59,911 nucleotides of DNA from Anaerolineae bacterium (GTDB lineage Bacteria > Chloroflexota > Anaerolineae > Aggregatilineales > Aggregatilineaceae), in the NCBI GenBank assembly GCA_016926875.1, contig JAFGNU010000046.1, positions 1 through 59,911 on the forward strand, given 5' to 3'. Below the pieces are notes generated by a model. It searched no databases and was not told the origin of the DNA. It saw nothing but the letters and a program-made list of their open reading frames with translations. The first letter of the stretch is position 1. Each line of letters opens with the position of its first letter. This document shows, piece by piece, positions 25,988 through 35,070 of this stretch. The position numbers and the translations under genes are program-made.

Positions 25988-27547
25988 CTAAACTTTCTGC
26001 GTTAAACCATATTCCACGCTGTCGGCCAATGCGCGCCAGCTTGCCTCGATGATGTTGGCGCTCGCGCCGACCGTGCTCCAGCGTTCGTGCTGGTTCTGGG
26101 TATCGATCAGCACCCGCGTTGTCGCGGCAGTCCCGTTCTCGCCGTCCAAAATGCGGACCTTGTAGTCGGCCAGATGGAAATCGGCAAGCTGCGGATACAC
26201 CGGCGTCAGCGCCTTGCGCAGCGCGTTATCAAGCGCATCCACCGGGCCGTTGCCTTCCGCGACGGTGTGCAGCTCTTTACCGTCCACAACCACCTTGATC
26301 GTTGCCTCGGCAAACAACCCGCGCCCTTTGCGGTTTTCGACCACCACCATAAAATCGATCAATTCAAACGGCGGCGTGTAGTTGGGCTGGCGGCGGCGCA
26401 TCAGCATAGCAACAGACGCCTCGGCCCCTTCGAAGACAAAGCCCTGGTTTTCCAGTTTCTTGATTTCGGCTACGACCTGCTGCGCATCGCTGGAAGACAG
26501 GTCCAGCCCGAATTCCTCCGCCTTGGTGAGCAGGTTGCCGCGCCCGCTGAGATCGGACACCAGCACGCGCATTTCGTTGCCGACCAGCGCGGGATCGATA
26601 TGCTGGTAGCTGTCCACGTTGCGGCGCATCGCGGCGGCGTGCATCCCGCCTTTGTGCGCAAAAGCGCTTTTACCCACGTAAGCGGCATGGTTGTTGGGAG
26701 CCATATTGGCCGTTTCGGCTACCGTACGCGCGAGATACGTCAGGCGGGCCAAACTGCCCTCCGGCATGCAGCGGTAGCCCATTTTCAGCTCCAGGTTGGG
26801 CAGGATCGAACACAGATCGGCGTTCCCGCAGCGCTCTCCGTAGCCGTTGATCGTGCCCTGGACCTGGACCACGCCTTCGCGCACGGCGGCAATCGTGTTC
26901 GCTACGGCCAGTTCGCCGTCATTGTGCGTGTGAATGCCCAGCTTCACGCCGGGAAACGCATCGATCACCGCCCGCGTGATCTCTGCGATCTCCCAGGGCA
27001 TTGAGCCGCCGTTGGTATCGCACAGCACCAGCGTGTCAGCGCCCGCGTCCAGCGCCGCCTGGAAAGTTTGCAGCGCATAGTCGGGGTCTTTCTTGTAGCC
27101 ATCAAAGAAGTGCTCGCCATCGTAGATCACCTCGCGCCCGCAGGACTTGAGGTAGGCGATGCTGTCGCCGATCAGGCGCAGGTTTTCTTCGGGCGTGGCG
27201 CGGATGACATCATAGACATGCAGCAGCGACGTTTTGCCGACCACCGTCACAACGGATGTTTCGGCGTCCAGCAGGGCGCGAATGTTCGCATCGTCTGCCG
27301 GATCGCTGCCTACGCGGCAGGTCATGCCAAATGCCGTTACTCGCGCGTGTTTGAGTTCTAGCTCGCGCACGCGCTCGAAATATGCGGCGTCTTTGGGGTT
27401 GGATCCCGGCCAGCCGCCCTCGATGTAGGTCACGCCCATGTCATCGAGCAACTGGGTGACCTTCAGTTTGTCGTCTACCGAAAGGGAAACGCTTTCGCCT
27501 TGCGTGCCATCACGTAACGTGGTGTCATAGACTTCGACGGTGTTCAT
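25988..27547 (-). CDS. cimA: (R)-citramalate synthase
   Basis: The 519-residue protein condenses pyruvate and acetyl-CoA to citramalate, giving 2-ketobutyrate for isoleucine without threonine. The start MNTVEVYDTTLRDGTQGESV has the acyl-transferase metal and catalytic residues of the LeuA/CimA family. IEGGWPGSNPKD marks the CimA-type clade (TIGR00977) rather than isopropylmalate synthase. The HTHND metal ligands and GNADL follow, and the C-terminal third is the LeuA allosteric dimer domain, which commonly mediates feedback inhibition. AGGAGGAGCAC directly precedes the ATG at 27547; an in-frame GTG at 27610 has no such site. It sits between leuD and leuB, whose products serve the same pathway. 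Confidence 0.93.
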   Translation of the reverse strand: MNTVEVYDTTLRDGTQGESVSLSVDDKLKVTQLLDDMGVTYIEGGWPGSNPKDAAYFERVRELELKHARVTAFGMTCRVGSDPADDANIRALLDAETSVVTVVGKTSLLHVYDVIRATPEENLRLIGDSIAYLKSCGREVIYDGEHFFDGYKKDPDYALQTFQAALDAGADTLVLCDTNGGSMPWEIAEITRAVIDAFPGVKLGIHTHNDGELAVANTIAAVREGVVQVQGTINGYGERCGNADLCSILPNLELKMGYRCMPEGSLARLTYLARTVAETANMAPNNHAAYVGKSAFAHKGGMHAAAMRRNVDSYQHIDPALVGNEMRVLVSDLSGRGNLLTKAEEFGLDLSSSDAQQVVAEIKKLENQGFVFEGAEASVAMLMRRRQPNYTPPFELIDFMVVVENRKGRGLFAEATIKVVVDGKELHTVAEGNGPVDALDNALRKALTPVYPQLADFHLADYKVRILDGENGTAATTRVLIDTQNQHERWSTVGASANIIEASWRALADSVEYGLTQKV

Positions 27548-27638
27548 GTGCTCCTCCTGAAAGCTGATAAATGCATAAATGCGTTGATATGCAAGAGGGC
27601 AGGTGAACACCTGGTTAGCGGCGCACGCCCGCCCCTTG

Positions 27639-27661
27639 CGGAGCAGGCGCAGCCTACTCCG
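27639..27661 (-). other. Stem-loop between leuD and cimA
   Basis: On the minus strand CGGAG-T-AGGC pairs with GCCT-G-CTCCG, nine base pairs with one mismatch and a 3-base loop. It begins right after the leuD stop codon. There is no T-run, so it is more likely an mRNA stability or processing element than a terminator. The rest of the 114-base gap holds only the cimA ribosome-binding site. Confidence 0.5.
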
Positions 27662-28171
27662 CTAGCCGGTAATCTCGATTCCCAGGATCTCGCGCGTATA
27701 TGGCACGAGTCCGCCAGCGTTGATAATTCCCAACACGACCGGGGGATACGGGCTGGCCTGATAAGTCTGGCCCGTCCGTTGATTCGTGATCGTCCCGCCC
27801 ACCAGGTCCACGCTCAGGGTGTCGCCCGGCTGCGCATCGCGCGCGGCGTCCGGGCTTTCCAGGATCGGCAGGCCGATATTAACCGCATTGCGGAAGAAAA
27901 TACGCGCGAATGATTCGGCTACGATGCAGCTAACGCCCGCGCCCTTGATGCTGATCGGCGCGTGTTCGCGGCTGGACCCGCAGCCGAAGTTGCGTCCGCC
28001 GACCATGATGTCGCCCGGCTGCACGTTCTGCGCGAAGCTTTGATCGGCGTCTTCCATGCAGTGTGCAGCCAGCGTCACCGGATCGGTTGTGTTGAGGTAG
28101 CGCGCGGGGATGATCACATCTGTATCGATGTTGTCGCCGTATTTCCAGACTTTGCCCTCAAGTTTCATCAC
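27662..28171 (-). CDS. leuD: 3-isopropylmalate dehydratase small subunit
   Basis: This 169-residue (168 from the ATG at 28168) swivelling-domain subunit completes the aconitase-like active site with LeuC. Visible family features are KYGDNIDTDVIIPARYL, GGRNFGCGSSREHAP, where the Ser-Arg loop contacts substrate, and the SFARIFFRNAVNIGLP helix. It would isomerise 2-isopropylmalate to 3-isopropylmalate and, in the cimA pathway, citramalate to methylmalate. GGGAG precedes both a GTG at 28171 and the ATG at 28168. It follows leuC after 12 bases. Confidence 0.96.
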   Translation of the reverse strand: MMKLEGKVWKYGDNIDTDVIIPARYLNTTDPVTLAAHCMEDADQSFAQNVQPGDIMVGGRNFGCGSSREHAPISIKGAGVSCIVAESFARIFFRNAVNIGLPILESPDAARDAQPGDTLSVDLVGGTITNQRTGQTYQASPYPPVVLGIINAGGLVPYTREILGIEITG

Positions 28172-28183
28172 TTGCTGCTCCCT

Positions 28184-29452
28184 CTACAATTCGTCCGGGT
28201 GCGCCACGCGGCCCAAGATGCCGCTGGCGGCTGCCACTGCCGGGTTTGCCAGGTAGACCCGCGCGTCAGGGTGTCCCATACGACCCCGGAAGTTACGATT
28301 GCTGGTGCTCACACAAACCTCGTCGGCAGCCAGCACGCCCATGTGCCCGCCCAGGCACGGCCCGCAGGTGCTCGTACTGACGGCGGCGCCTGCCAGTGTG
28401 AACAGCTCCAGCCAGCCCGCGCGCAGCGCGTCCAGGTAGACCGCCTGCGAACCAGGGATGATGATCACGCGCACATCGGGGTGAAATTCACGCCCACTCT
28501 GCTCCAGCATACCGGCCACGATAGCCAGGTCTTCCAACCGTCCATTGGTACAACTCCCGATAAACACCTGATCCACCTGTTCCGGCTTGACCTGGCTGAT
28601 GGGCTGCACATTGTCCGGCGAATAGGGGCAGGCAACCTGCGGTTCCATCTCCGACAGGTCAAATTCGTGCACCGACACATACTGCGCGTCGTCGTCGGCA
28701 AAGTAAGCCGTATAAGGCCGGGTGGCGCGCGCTTCAACATACTCGCGCGTCACGTCATCGAACGGCATAAAGCCGCACTTGCTGCCTGCCTCGATAACCA
28801 TGTTCGCCATCGTCAGCCGGTCGGACATCGGCAGAGCGCTGATCGCCGGGCCGATGAACTCCATCGCCCGGTACAGCGCGCCGTCCACACCGATCTCGCC
28901 GATGGTGCGCAGGATCATGTCCTTGCCACCCACCCAGGGCTGGCGCTGGCCGTGATAGACGAACCTCATCGTCTCCGGCACCTTGAGCCAAGTGGTGCCG
29001 GTCGCCATTGCAAAAGCGATGTCGGTCGATCCCATGCCGGTTGCAAACGCACCGAGCGCGCCATAGGTACAGGTGTGGCTGTCGCCGCCCACCACCAGAT
29101 CGCCGGGCAAGACCAGCCCGCGCTCCGGCAGGATAACGTGCTCAATACCCGAACGCCCCACCCGGAAGCGGTGACACAATGCCTGCTCGTCGGCAAACTG
29201 GCGTAGCGTGCGCGCTTGTTCGGCGCTTTTGATGTCCTTATTCGGCGTGAAGTGGCTCGGCACCAGCATGATGCTGCCAGAATCGTACACTTCCTCCACG
29301 CCCATCGCGTTAAACGACTCGATCGCGATTGGCGCGGTGATATCGTTCGCCATTACCACATCGGTCCGCACGGTAACCAGATCGCCCGCCGAGACATCCG
29401 TTACATCTTGCGCGTGTGCTGCGATGATCTTCTCGGCCAGTGTTTTTCCCAT
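28184..29452 (-). CDS. leuC: 3-isopropylmalate dehydratase large subunit
   Basis: This is the 422-residue iron-sulfur subunit of isopropylmalate isomerase, of the shorter archaeal/thermophile type. Cluster ligands are visible in VFIGSCTNGRLEDL and in STCGPCLGGHMG. VVGGDSHTCTYGALGAFATGMGSTD, given here by its key residues GDSHT and GMGSTD, is the substrate region. It works with LeuD in leucine synthesis and the citramalate route. AGGAG lies 6 bases before the ATG at 29452. The gene lies between a small hypothetical gene and leuD on the same strand. Confidence 0.96.
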   Translation of the reverse strand: MGKTLAEKIIAAHAQDVTDVSAGDLVTVRTDVVMANDITAPIAIESFNAMGVEEVYDSGSIMLVPSHFTPNKDIKSAEQARTLRQFADEQALCHRFRVGRSGIEHVILPERGLVLPGDLVVGGDSHTCTYGALGAFATGMGSTDIAFAMATGTTWLKVPETMRFVYHGQRQPWVGGKDMILRTIGEIGVDGALYRAMEFIGPAISALPMSDRLTMANMVIEAGSKCGFMPFDDVTREYVEARATRPYTAYFADDDAQYVSVHEFDLSEMEPQVACPYSPDNVQPISQVKPEQVDQVFIGSCTNGRLEDLAIVAGMLEQSGREFHPDVRVIIIPGSQAVYLDALRAGWLELFTLAGAAVSTSTCGPCLGGHMGVLAADEVCVSTSNRNFRGRMGHPDARVYLANPAVAAASGILGRVAHPDEL

Positions 29453-29500
29453 GGAATACTCCTGTTCGCGGATGAGAAAGTAAACGCTGCCATGCCCCGG

Positions 29501-29812
29501 CTACTCGGCGCTGTTTGGTGTCGTTTTCCACACAGCGCTGTCCCACGCTTCCGACCAGCCGCGCGGCTTCTCTGGAAACCCGGAGACCATCGGGCGCTCC
29601 GGCTGTTCCGGGGTTTCGTGTGGCGCGGCAGATATGTCTTCCTCGCCTACAGAACTGATCGCGTCAGCCGGTGCCAGAGCAGGCGGTTTTGTTTGGTTAT
29701 TGCCGGTATGTGATGTATCCCAACCCAGCGCCCAGGCAGTCGGTTCAGGGAACGCAGAGAACTGGTTAGGATCGGGATCAGGTTGGTTAGCGTCAAAGTC
29801 GCCGGTAGACAT
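29501..29812 (-). CDS. Small acidic hypothetical protein with two Trp-rich motifs, within the leu operon
   Basis: I do not recognise this 103-residue protein. It is acidic, Pro-rich and mostly predicted disordered. Two related motifs stand out: SAFPEPTAWALGWDT (19-33) and SGFPEKPRGWSEAWDS (77-92). The shared pattern is S-(A/G)-F-P-E, a short gap, then W and WD. AAGGAGC lies 9 bases before the ATG, so it is very probably translated. It is placed between leuA and leuC in an operon where every other gene is biosynthetic. The repeated short motifs would suit a protein that binds a partner twice; the role is unknown. Confidence 0.7.
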   Translation of the reverse strand: MSTGDFDANQPDPDPNQFSAFPEPTAWALGWDTSHTGNNQTKPPALAPADAISSVGEEDISAAPHETPEQPERPMVSGFPEKPRGWSEAWDSAVWKTTPNSAE

Positions 29813-29907
29813 GTTTCTCGCTCCTTGTCAGCGATTATGTGCTGCTGGGGCACCAGGCAGAGCCAGGACTGCCGCCCGCATGCCCCTGTATACTTAATGT
29901 TCAGCCG

Positions 29908-31518
29908 TCAGGTAGACGTTCCTACGCGGATCGTCGCGGCGGCACCTTCCGGCGCGTGATCCTGGTAGCCGGTGATAGCCAGCATCTTGTTCAGGGCGGA
30001 CAGGTACGCCTTGGCGCTGGCGACAATGATGTCGGTATCCGCACCGTGCCCACCAAAGGTCTGCCCTCCGTTTTCGTCGCGCCGGATGCGCACCGTCACT
30101 TCGCCCAGCGCGTCAATGCCTTCGGTGATCGCGCTCACCCGGTACTCAACCAGTGTGTTCGGCACGGCGATGATCTGGTCAATCGCCTGGTACACGGCGT
30201 CAACCGGCCCCGTGCCGATAGCAGCACAGGTACACACCCGGTCATCCGGCCCGCGCAGCCTGATCGTGGCCGTTGGCATACCGGGCTGGCCACACGCCAC
30301 CTGAATCCCTTCCAGGTGGAATACTTCTTCCGGCCCGTAAAACTCGTCGGCGATCAACGCCTCAATATCCGCATCGGTGACCGTCTTTTTCTTATCGGCC
30401 AGCTCCTTGAAGCGTATAAAGGCTTGATTCAGGTCTTCGCCGTCCATCTCATAGCCCAGTTCTTGCAAGCGCACACGGAAAGCATGCCGTCCGCTGTGCT
30501 TGCCCAGCACCAGATTGCTCTGTGTCAGGCCGACATCTTCCGGCGTCATGATCTCGTAGGTCGCCTGGTGCTTCAGCATACCGTCCTGGTGAATGCCTGC
30601 CTCGTGACTGAAGGCATTGGCGCCCACAACCGCCTTGTTCGGCTGCACCATGATGCCGGTAAAATTGCTCACCATGCGGCTGGTGCGGGTCAACTGGGTC
30701 GTGTCAATCCGGGTTGTTAGATCGAACATGTTCGGACGTGTGCGCAGCGCCATCACGATTTCTTCGAGCGAGGTATTGCCCGCCCGCTCCCCGATACCGT
30801 TGATCGTCACCTCGGCCTGGCGCGCCCCGGCCACCAACCCGGCCAGCGAATTTGCCGTCGCCATGCCCAGGTCGTCGTGGCAGTGCACCGACCAGATCAC
30901 GCGGTCGCCGCCGGGCGTCTCGTGGATGAGCTTGCGCATCAGCGCGCCGTACTCGTCCGGCGTGATATAGCCCACCGTATCAGGAATGTTGAGCGTGGTT
31001 GCGCCCGCCTCGATGGCTACGCCCAGCACCTCAACCAGGAAATCCGGGTCAGAACGGCAGGCATCTTCCGGCGAAAACTCGACATCGTCGCAGAAAGACC
31101 TGGCATAGGCCACCATGTCGCGCGTCCGCTCAACTACCTGCTCGCGCGTCATGCGGAGCTTATGTTTCATATGAATATCCGACGTAGCAAGAAAGGTGTG
31201 GATGCGCGGTTTGGCAGCATCTTTAATCGCCTCCCATGCCTTATCGATGTCACCGCGTGTAGCACGCGCCAGCCCGCAGATGATCGGTCCATCAGGCGTA
31301 CCGACCTCGTGAGCGATACGGCGCACACCTTCCAGGTCGTCGGGTGAAGCTGCCGGGAACCCGGCCTCAATTATGTCGACACCCAGCCGCGCCAACTGGC
31401 GCGCAATATCGATCTTTTCGGCGCTGGTCAGGCTGGCGCCCGGTGACTGCTCGCCGTCGCGGAGAGTGGTATCAAATATCCGAACGTGGTTTTCAGGGCT
31501 AACCCCAGATTCGTCCAT
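29908..31518 (-). CDS. leuA: 2-isopropylmalate synthase
   Basis: LeuA condenses 2-ketoisovalerate with acetyl-CoA, the committed step to leucine. The 536-residue protein begins the barrel with [19 protein letters not shown], has [12 protein letters not shown] and the [17 protein letters not shown] metal-binding segment. It then has the linker and C-terminal regulatory domain (about 400-536) that usually senses leucine. The ATG at 31518 follows AAAGGA by 10 bases and is preceded by an in-frame stop, so the start is firm. A separate short reading frame that begins upstream overlaps its first 90 bases in another frame. It follows ilvC. Confidence 0.96.
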   Translation of the reverse strand: MDESGVSPENHVRIFDTTLRDGEQSPGASLTSAEKIDIARQLARLGVDIIEAGFPAASPDDLEGVRRIAHEVGTPDGPIICGLARATRGDIDKAWEAIKDAAKPRIHTFLATSDIHMKHKLRMTREQVVERTRDMVAYARSFCDDVEFSPEDACRSDPDFLVEVLGVAIEAGATTLNIPDTVGYITPDEYGALMRKLIHETPGGDRVIWSVHCHDDLGMATANSLAGLVAGARQAEVTINGIGERAGNTSLEEIVMALRTRPNMFDLTTRIDTTQLTRTSRMVSNFTGIMVQPNKAVVGANAFSHEAGIHQDGMLKHQATYEIMTPEDVGLTQSNLVLGKHSGRHAFRVRLQELGYEMDGEDLNQAFIRFKELADKKKTVTDADIEALIADEFYGPEEVFHLEGIQVACGQPGMPTATIRLRGPDDRVCTCAAIGTGPVDAVYQAIDQIIAVPNTLVEYRVSAITEGIDALGEVTVRIRRDENGGQTFGGHGADTDIIVASAKAYLSALNKMLAITGYQDHAPEGAAATIRVGTST

Positions 31519-31619
31519 GACTTGTGTGTCCTTTCAGTTGCATCATTTGCATCTATTAGCGCTAGCCAAAGCTCAGGAAGGTCTTCATCCACAAGGCCAC
31601 TAAGACCATCTTCAGACAT
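31428..31619 (-). CDS. Small ORF overlapping the leuA start; candidate Leu leader peptide
   Basis: A 63-codon frame starts 8 bases after a perfect GAGAGGAGG and ends inside leuA. Its first 22 residues, [20 protein letters not shown] plus LI, contain six Leu, one Val and one Ile. All six Leu codons are CTT or CTA, which the surrounding genes use sparingly, since they favour CTG. Ribosome stalling here when leucine is short could alter access to the leuA start 100 bases downstream. Unlike the two ilv leaders, no terminator follows, so any control would be translational or through mRNA stability. It could also be a chance frame behind a real ribosome-binding site. Confidence 0.4.
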   Translation of the reverse strand: MSEDGLSGLVDEDLPELWLALIDANDATERTHKSWTNLGLALKTTFGYLIPLSATASSHRAPA

Positions 31620-31671
31620 TTGCATCACCTCCTCTCCGCGCCGTTATCACGATCAATCATGCCTCACCGGC

Positions 31672-32685
31672 TCAGTTATCGTCCGGGACGTGTTTGGCGT
31701 CCAGGAACGGCATCATCTCGCGGAGCTGCTTCCCCACCTCCTCGATCAACAGGGTTTGTTCGGCTTGCCGTGCATGGTTAAACCAGGGGCGGCCCGCCTG
31801 ATTTTCGGCGATCCACTTTTTGGCATAGGCCCCGCTCTGGATTTCGTCCAACATGTGCTTCATTTCGCCCTTGGTTTCTTCCGTGATCAACCGCTCGCCG
31901 CCGGTATAGCCGCCGTGCTCCGCCGTATCAGACACGGAATACCACATATAGCTCATGCCGCCCTGGTAGATCAGGTCTACGATCAGCTTCAGCTCGTGCA
32001 GCACCTCAAAGTAGGCGATCTCCGGTTGGTAACCTGCTTTGACCAGCGTTTCAAAACCCGCCTTGATCAAAGCTGTGACGCCGCCGCACAGCACTACCTG
32101 CTCACCGAACAGATCGGTTTCGGTTTCCTCGGCGAACGTGGTTTCAATCACGCCTGCACGGGTGCAGCCCAGCGCCCGCGCATAAGCGAGCGCCTGTTCT
32201 TTGGCGTGCCCGCTGGCATCCTGCGCCACCGCCACCAGCGCCGGGGTGCCTGCGCCTTCCTGGTACAATTCGCGCACGCGATGACCCGGTGCCTTGGGGG
32301 CGACCATGCTCACATCCACAAAATCGGGCGGCTGAATCTGGTCGAAGCGGATGTTGAATCCATGCGCAAACATCAGCGTATCGCCCGGTTTGAGGTTGGG
32401 CGCGACGCTCTCGGCATACACGGCGGGCTGGCGCGTGTCGGGGATCAGCATCATAATCACGTCAGCATCAGCCGCCGCGTCGGCTACCGTCTTGACTGTC
32501 AGGCCGTCGGCTTCCGCTTTCGCCCAGGATTTACTACCATCGTACAGACCAACCACCACGTTCACCCCGCTGTCATGCAGGTTGAGCGCGTGGGCGTGTC
32601 CCTGGCTGCCATAGCCGATAATCGCGACTGTTTTGCCATCCAGGTAGCTGAGATCAGCGTCTTGATCGTAAAAAAGCTTTGCCAC
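31672..32685 (-). CDS. ilvC: Ketol-acid reductoisomerase (class I)
   Basis: IlvC rearranges and reduces acetolactate or acetohydroxybutyrate with NADPH. The 337-residue length is that of class I enzymes. The Rossmann motif [17 protein letters not shown] is near residue 18. The helical knotted domain carries the acidic metal ligands in IADGV-type positions ([13 protein letters not shown], ..[17 protein letters not shown]). The start is a GTG at 32685 with GAGGAG 7 bases upstream; this gives [18 protein letters not shown], the usual family beginning, and an in-frame TTG at 32700 overlaps the ribosome-binding site. It follows ilvN by 61 bases. Confidence 0.96.
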   Translation of the reverse strand: MAKLFYDQDADLSYLDGKTVAIIGYGSQGHAHALNLHDSGVNVVVGLYDGSKSWAKAEADGLTVKTVADAAADADVIMMLIPDTRQPAVYAESVAPNLKPGDTLMFAHGFNIRFDQIQPPDFVDVSMVAPKAPGHRVRELYQEGAGTPALVAVAQDASGHAKEQALAYARALGCTRAGVIETTFAEETETDLFGEQVVLCGGVTALIKAGFETLVKAGYQPEIAYFEVLHELKLIVDLIYQGGMSYMWYSVSDTAEHGGYTGGERLITEETKGEMKHMLDEIQSGAYAKKWIAENQAGRPWFNHARQAEQTLLIEEVGKQLREMMPFLDAKHVPDDN

Positions 32686-32746
32686 AGAAAATCTCCTCAA
32701 CTGGTAATCATCCCGTTCCCGGTGCGGAACGGGATCAAGCTAAACC

Positions 32747-33280
32747 TTAAAGTACGTTGTTCTGATAGCCGTTTGAACCGTCGCGTGCTTGGTAGCCGTT
32801 TGGCGACAGGATATGCTCACCGCGCGCCATCGTCACTACACCGGTACGCACCATTTCCAGAATGCCGATCGGTTGCAACACCTCAACCATGCTGCTGATC
32901 TTCTTCTCATCGCCGGTCACTTCAACCGTGACCGATTCCCGCCCTGTATCGACAATGTGCGCCCGGAAAATCTCGCAAAGCTGCATCACTTCGCTGCGTG
33001 TTTCGCGGTCGACGCGTACTTTGATCAACGCCAGGTCGCGGCTCACGTTGGGGACATCGGTCACTTTCTCGACCTGAATAACATTGACCAGCTTGTAAAG
33101 CTGTGTCTGGACCTGTTCGGCATCAGCATCTACAACAATCGTCATGCGCGAGATATGCGGGGATTCAGTCCGCCCGACGGTCAGGCTGTCGATGTTGAAG
33201 TTGCGCCGCCGGAAGAGACTGGCTACCCGGTTTAGCACACCGGGCTTGTTTTCCACCAAAGCAATCAACGTTTGTTTCAT
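32747..33280 (-). CDS. ilvN: Acetolactate synthase small (regulatory) subunit
   Basis: This is a 177-residue regulatory subunit. The N-terminal ACT domain begins LIALVENKPGVLNRVASLF, where the Asn-Lys-Pro-Gly-Val turn binds valine, followed by RRRNFNIDSLTVG and ISRMTIVV. The C-terminal domain (about 85-165) is the standard ALS_ss_C part. It activates IlvB and confers valine feedback. The ATG at 33280 gives the normal MKQTL start; it leaves a 19-base gap to ilvB, while an upstream ATG at 33313 would overlap the ilvB stop. The symbol ilvH is used for the same family. Confidence 0.95.
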   Translation of the reverse strand: MKQTLIALVENKPGVLNRVASLFRRRNFNIDSLTVGRTESPHISRMTIVVDADAEQVQTQLYKLVNVIQVEKVTDVPNVSRDLALIKVRVDRETRSEVMQLCEIFRAHIVDTGRESVTVEVTGDEKKISSMVEVLQPIGILEMVRTGVVTMARGEHILSPNGYQARDGSNGYQNNVL

Positions 33281-33299
33281 GTCCGCCTGTCTCCTGACA

Positions 33300-35006
33300 C
33301 TAAACTTGATCACGGGATGGTATTGGCCGGCGGATCATGTTGTGCAAGTCCGCGCCTGCCGGAACCATCGGGTACACAATATCGTGTGTTTCGACCCTGA
33401 AATCGATCAGCGCCGGGCCATCGGTGATGCTTTCGGCCCATTGAATCGCCGGGATCACGTCGTCACGCCGTTGGACGCGCCGCGCAGGAATGCCGTACGC
33501 ATCCGCCAGCTTGACAAAGTCAGGACTGTGAATCGGCGTAGCGTGATAGCGTTCTTCGTAGAAAAATTCCTGCCACTGGCGCACCATGCCCAAAAAGCCG
33601 TTGTTGATGATGGCAATGTTGACCGGCACGCGCTCCTGGACGGCGGTTGCCAGCTCTGACATGGTCATCTGGAAGCCACCATCACCGACGACGGCCCACA
33701 CATTAGTAGCCTTAAGGCCAAGCGTCGCGCCGATGGACGCCGGGAGGCCGTAGCCCATTGTGCCTAGCCCACCGGAGGTGATCAGCGTGTTCGGGCGTGA
33801 GTGCGGGTAGTACTGCGCTTCCCACATCTGGTGCTGGCCCACATCGGTTACCACTACCGCATCACCGTTGGTTGCCTGCCACATATCGTGAATCACGTGC
33901 GCTGCAAACAACCGCTCGCCCGCGTCATGATGCAAGATATCGCGCTCGTTGGCGTCTTCCATCCAGTCCCGCACCTGACCCAGCCAGGCTTTGTGTTCGA
34001 TCGGTTCCAGCATAGGCAGCAGTTGCCGAAGCACCGTTTTCAGGTCACCAACCATCGGCACATCAGCGTGTATAACTTTGTGAATCTCCGACGCGTCGAT
34101 GTCGATATGAATCTTGCGAGCATCCGGCGCGTATGTTTTCAGATTGCCGGTTACGCGATCATCGAAGCGCATCCCAAAAGCCAACAGCAGATCGGCGTTT
34201 TGAATCGCCAGGTTGGCATGCCCGGTGCCATGCATACCCATCATGCCCAGTGAAAGCGGATGGTGTTCGGGTATGCCGCCCTTACCCAACAGCGTCAGCG
34301 CAATCGGCGTCTGCGTCATTTCTGCAAACTGCACAACTTCCTCGGTCGCCCCCGACATCACAACGCCGTGACCGGCCAGGATCACGGGACACTCGGCTTC
34401 CCGGATCAACTGCAATGCGGCTTCAAGCTGGCTCTGGCTGGCTCGTTGGGGCGGGTGGTAACCCGGCAGGATGATCTCACCTTCCGGGTATTCGAACTCG
34501 GTGATGGTGTTCTGTACGTCTTTGGGGATGTCGATCAACACCGGACCAGGTCGCCCGGTGCGCGCGATGTGGAACGCTTCGCGGATAGTATAAGCCAGTT
34601 CATCCACGTCATACACCAGGTAGTTGTGCTTGGTGATGGGCAGCGTAACGCCAGTGACGTCCGTTTCCTGGAACGCATCGGTGCCAATAGCGTTGGTTGC
34701 TACCTGGCCGGTAATGCACACAATCGGGGATGAATCCATCATGGCCGTGGCAATCCCGGTAACCAAGTTGGTTGCACCCGGCCCAGAAGTTGCCATCGCC
34801 ACACCAACCCTGCCTGTTGCACGGGCATACCCATCGGCCATATGCGCCGCGCCCTGCTCATGCCGTGTCAACACATGGTGAATCGCCGGATACTTGGTCA
34901 TCGTGTCGTAGGTAGGCAGTATCGCCCCCCCTGGATAGCCAAAAATCAGATCGACTCCCTCGCGGATCAGGCATTCAAAAATGATCTCTGCGCCGGTTAG
35001 TTTCAC
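33300..35006 (-). CDS. ilvB: Acetolactate synthase large (catalytic) subunit
   Basis: IlvB is the thiamine-diphosphate enzyme that joins two pyruvates, or pyruvate and 2-ketobutyrate. The 568-residue product shows IFGYPGGAILPTYD, the catalytic Glu in RHEQGAAHMADGYARATG, the central FAD-type domain, and the ThDP/metal motif VVGDGGFQMTMSELATA...NNGFLGMVRQWQ. The start is GTG at 35006, 7 bases after GGGAG, which gives VKLTGAEIIFECL. The open frame to 35156 upstream has no family similarity. It is followed by ilvN. Confidence 0.96.
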   Translation of the reverse strand: MKLTGAEIIFECLIREGVDLIFGYPGGAILPTYDTMTKYPAIHHVLTRHEQGAAHMADGYARATGRVGVAMATSGPGATNLVTGIATAMMDSSPIVCITGQVATNAIGTDAFQETDVTGVTLPITKHNYLVYDVDELAYTIREAFHIARTGRPGPVLIDIPKDVQNTITEFEYPEGEIILPGYHPPQRASQSQLEAALQLIREAECPVILAGHGVVMSGATEEVVQFAEMTQTPIALTLLGKGGIPEHHPLSLGMMGMHGTGHANLAIQNADLLLAFGMRFDDRVTGNLKTYAPDARKIHIDIDASEIHKVIHADVPMVGDLKTVLRQLLPMLEPIEHKAWLGQVRDWMEDANERDILHHDAGERLFAAHVIHDMWQATNGDAVVVTDVGQHQMWEAQYYPHSRPNTLITSGGLGTMGYGLPASIGATLGLKATNVWAVVGDGGFQMTMSELATAVQERVPVNIAIINNGFLGMVRQWQEFFYEERYHATPIHSPDFVKLADAYGIPARRVQRRDDVIPAIQWAESITDGPALIDFRVETHDIVYPMVPAGADLHNMIRRPIPSRDQV

Positions 35007-35070
35007 GTTGCACTCCCTTCTCGCTTCATCAGCTCGCTGTGTGAATGATTGCTTGTATAAAAGCGTCCAG

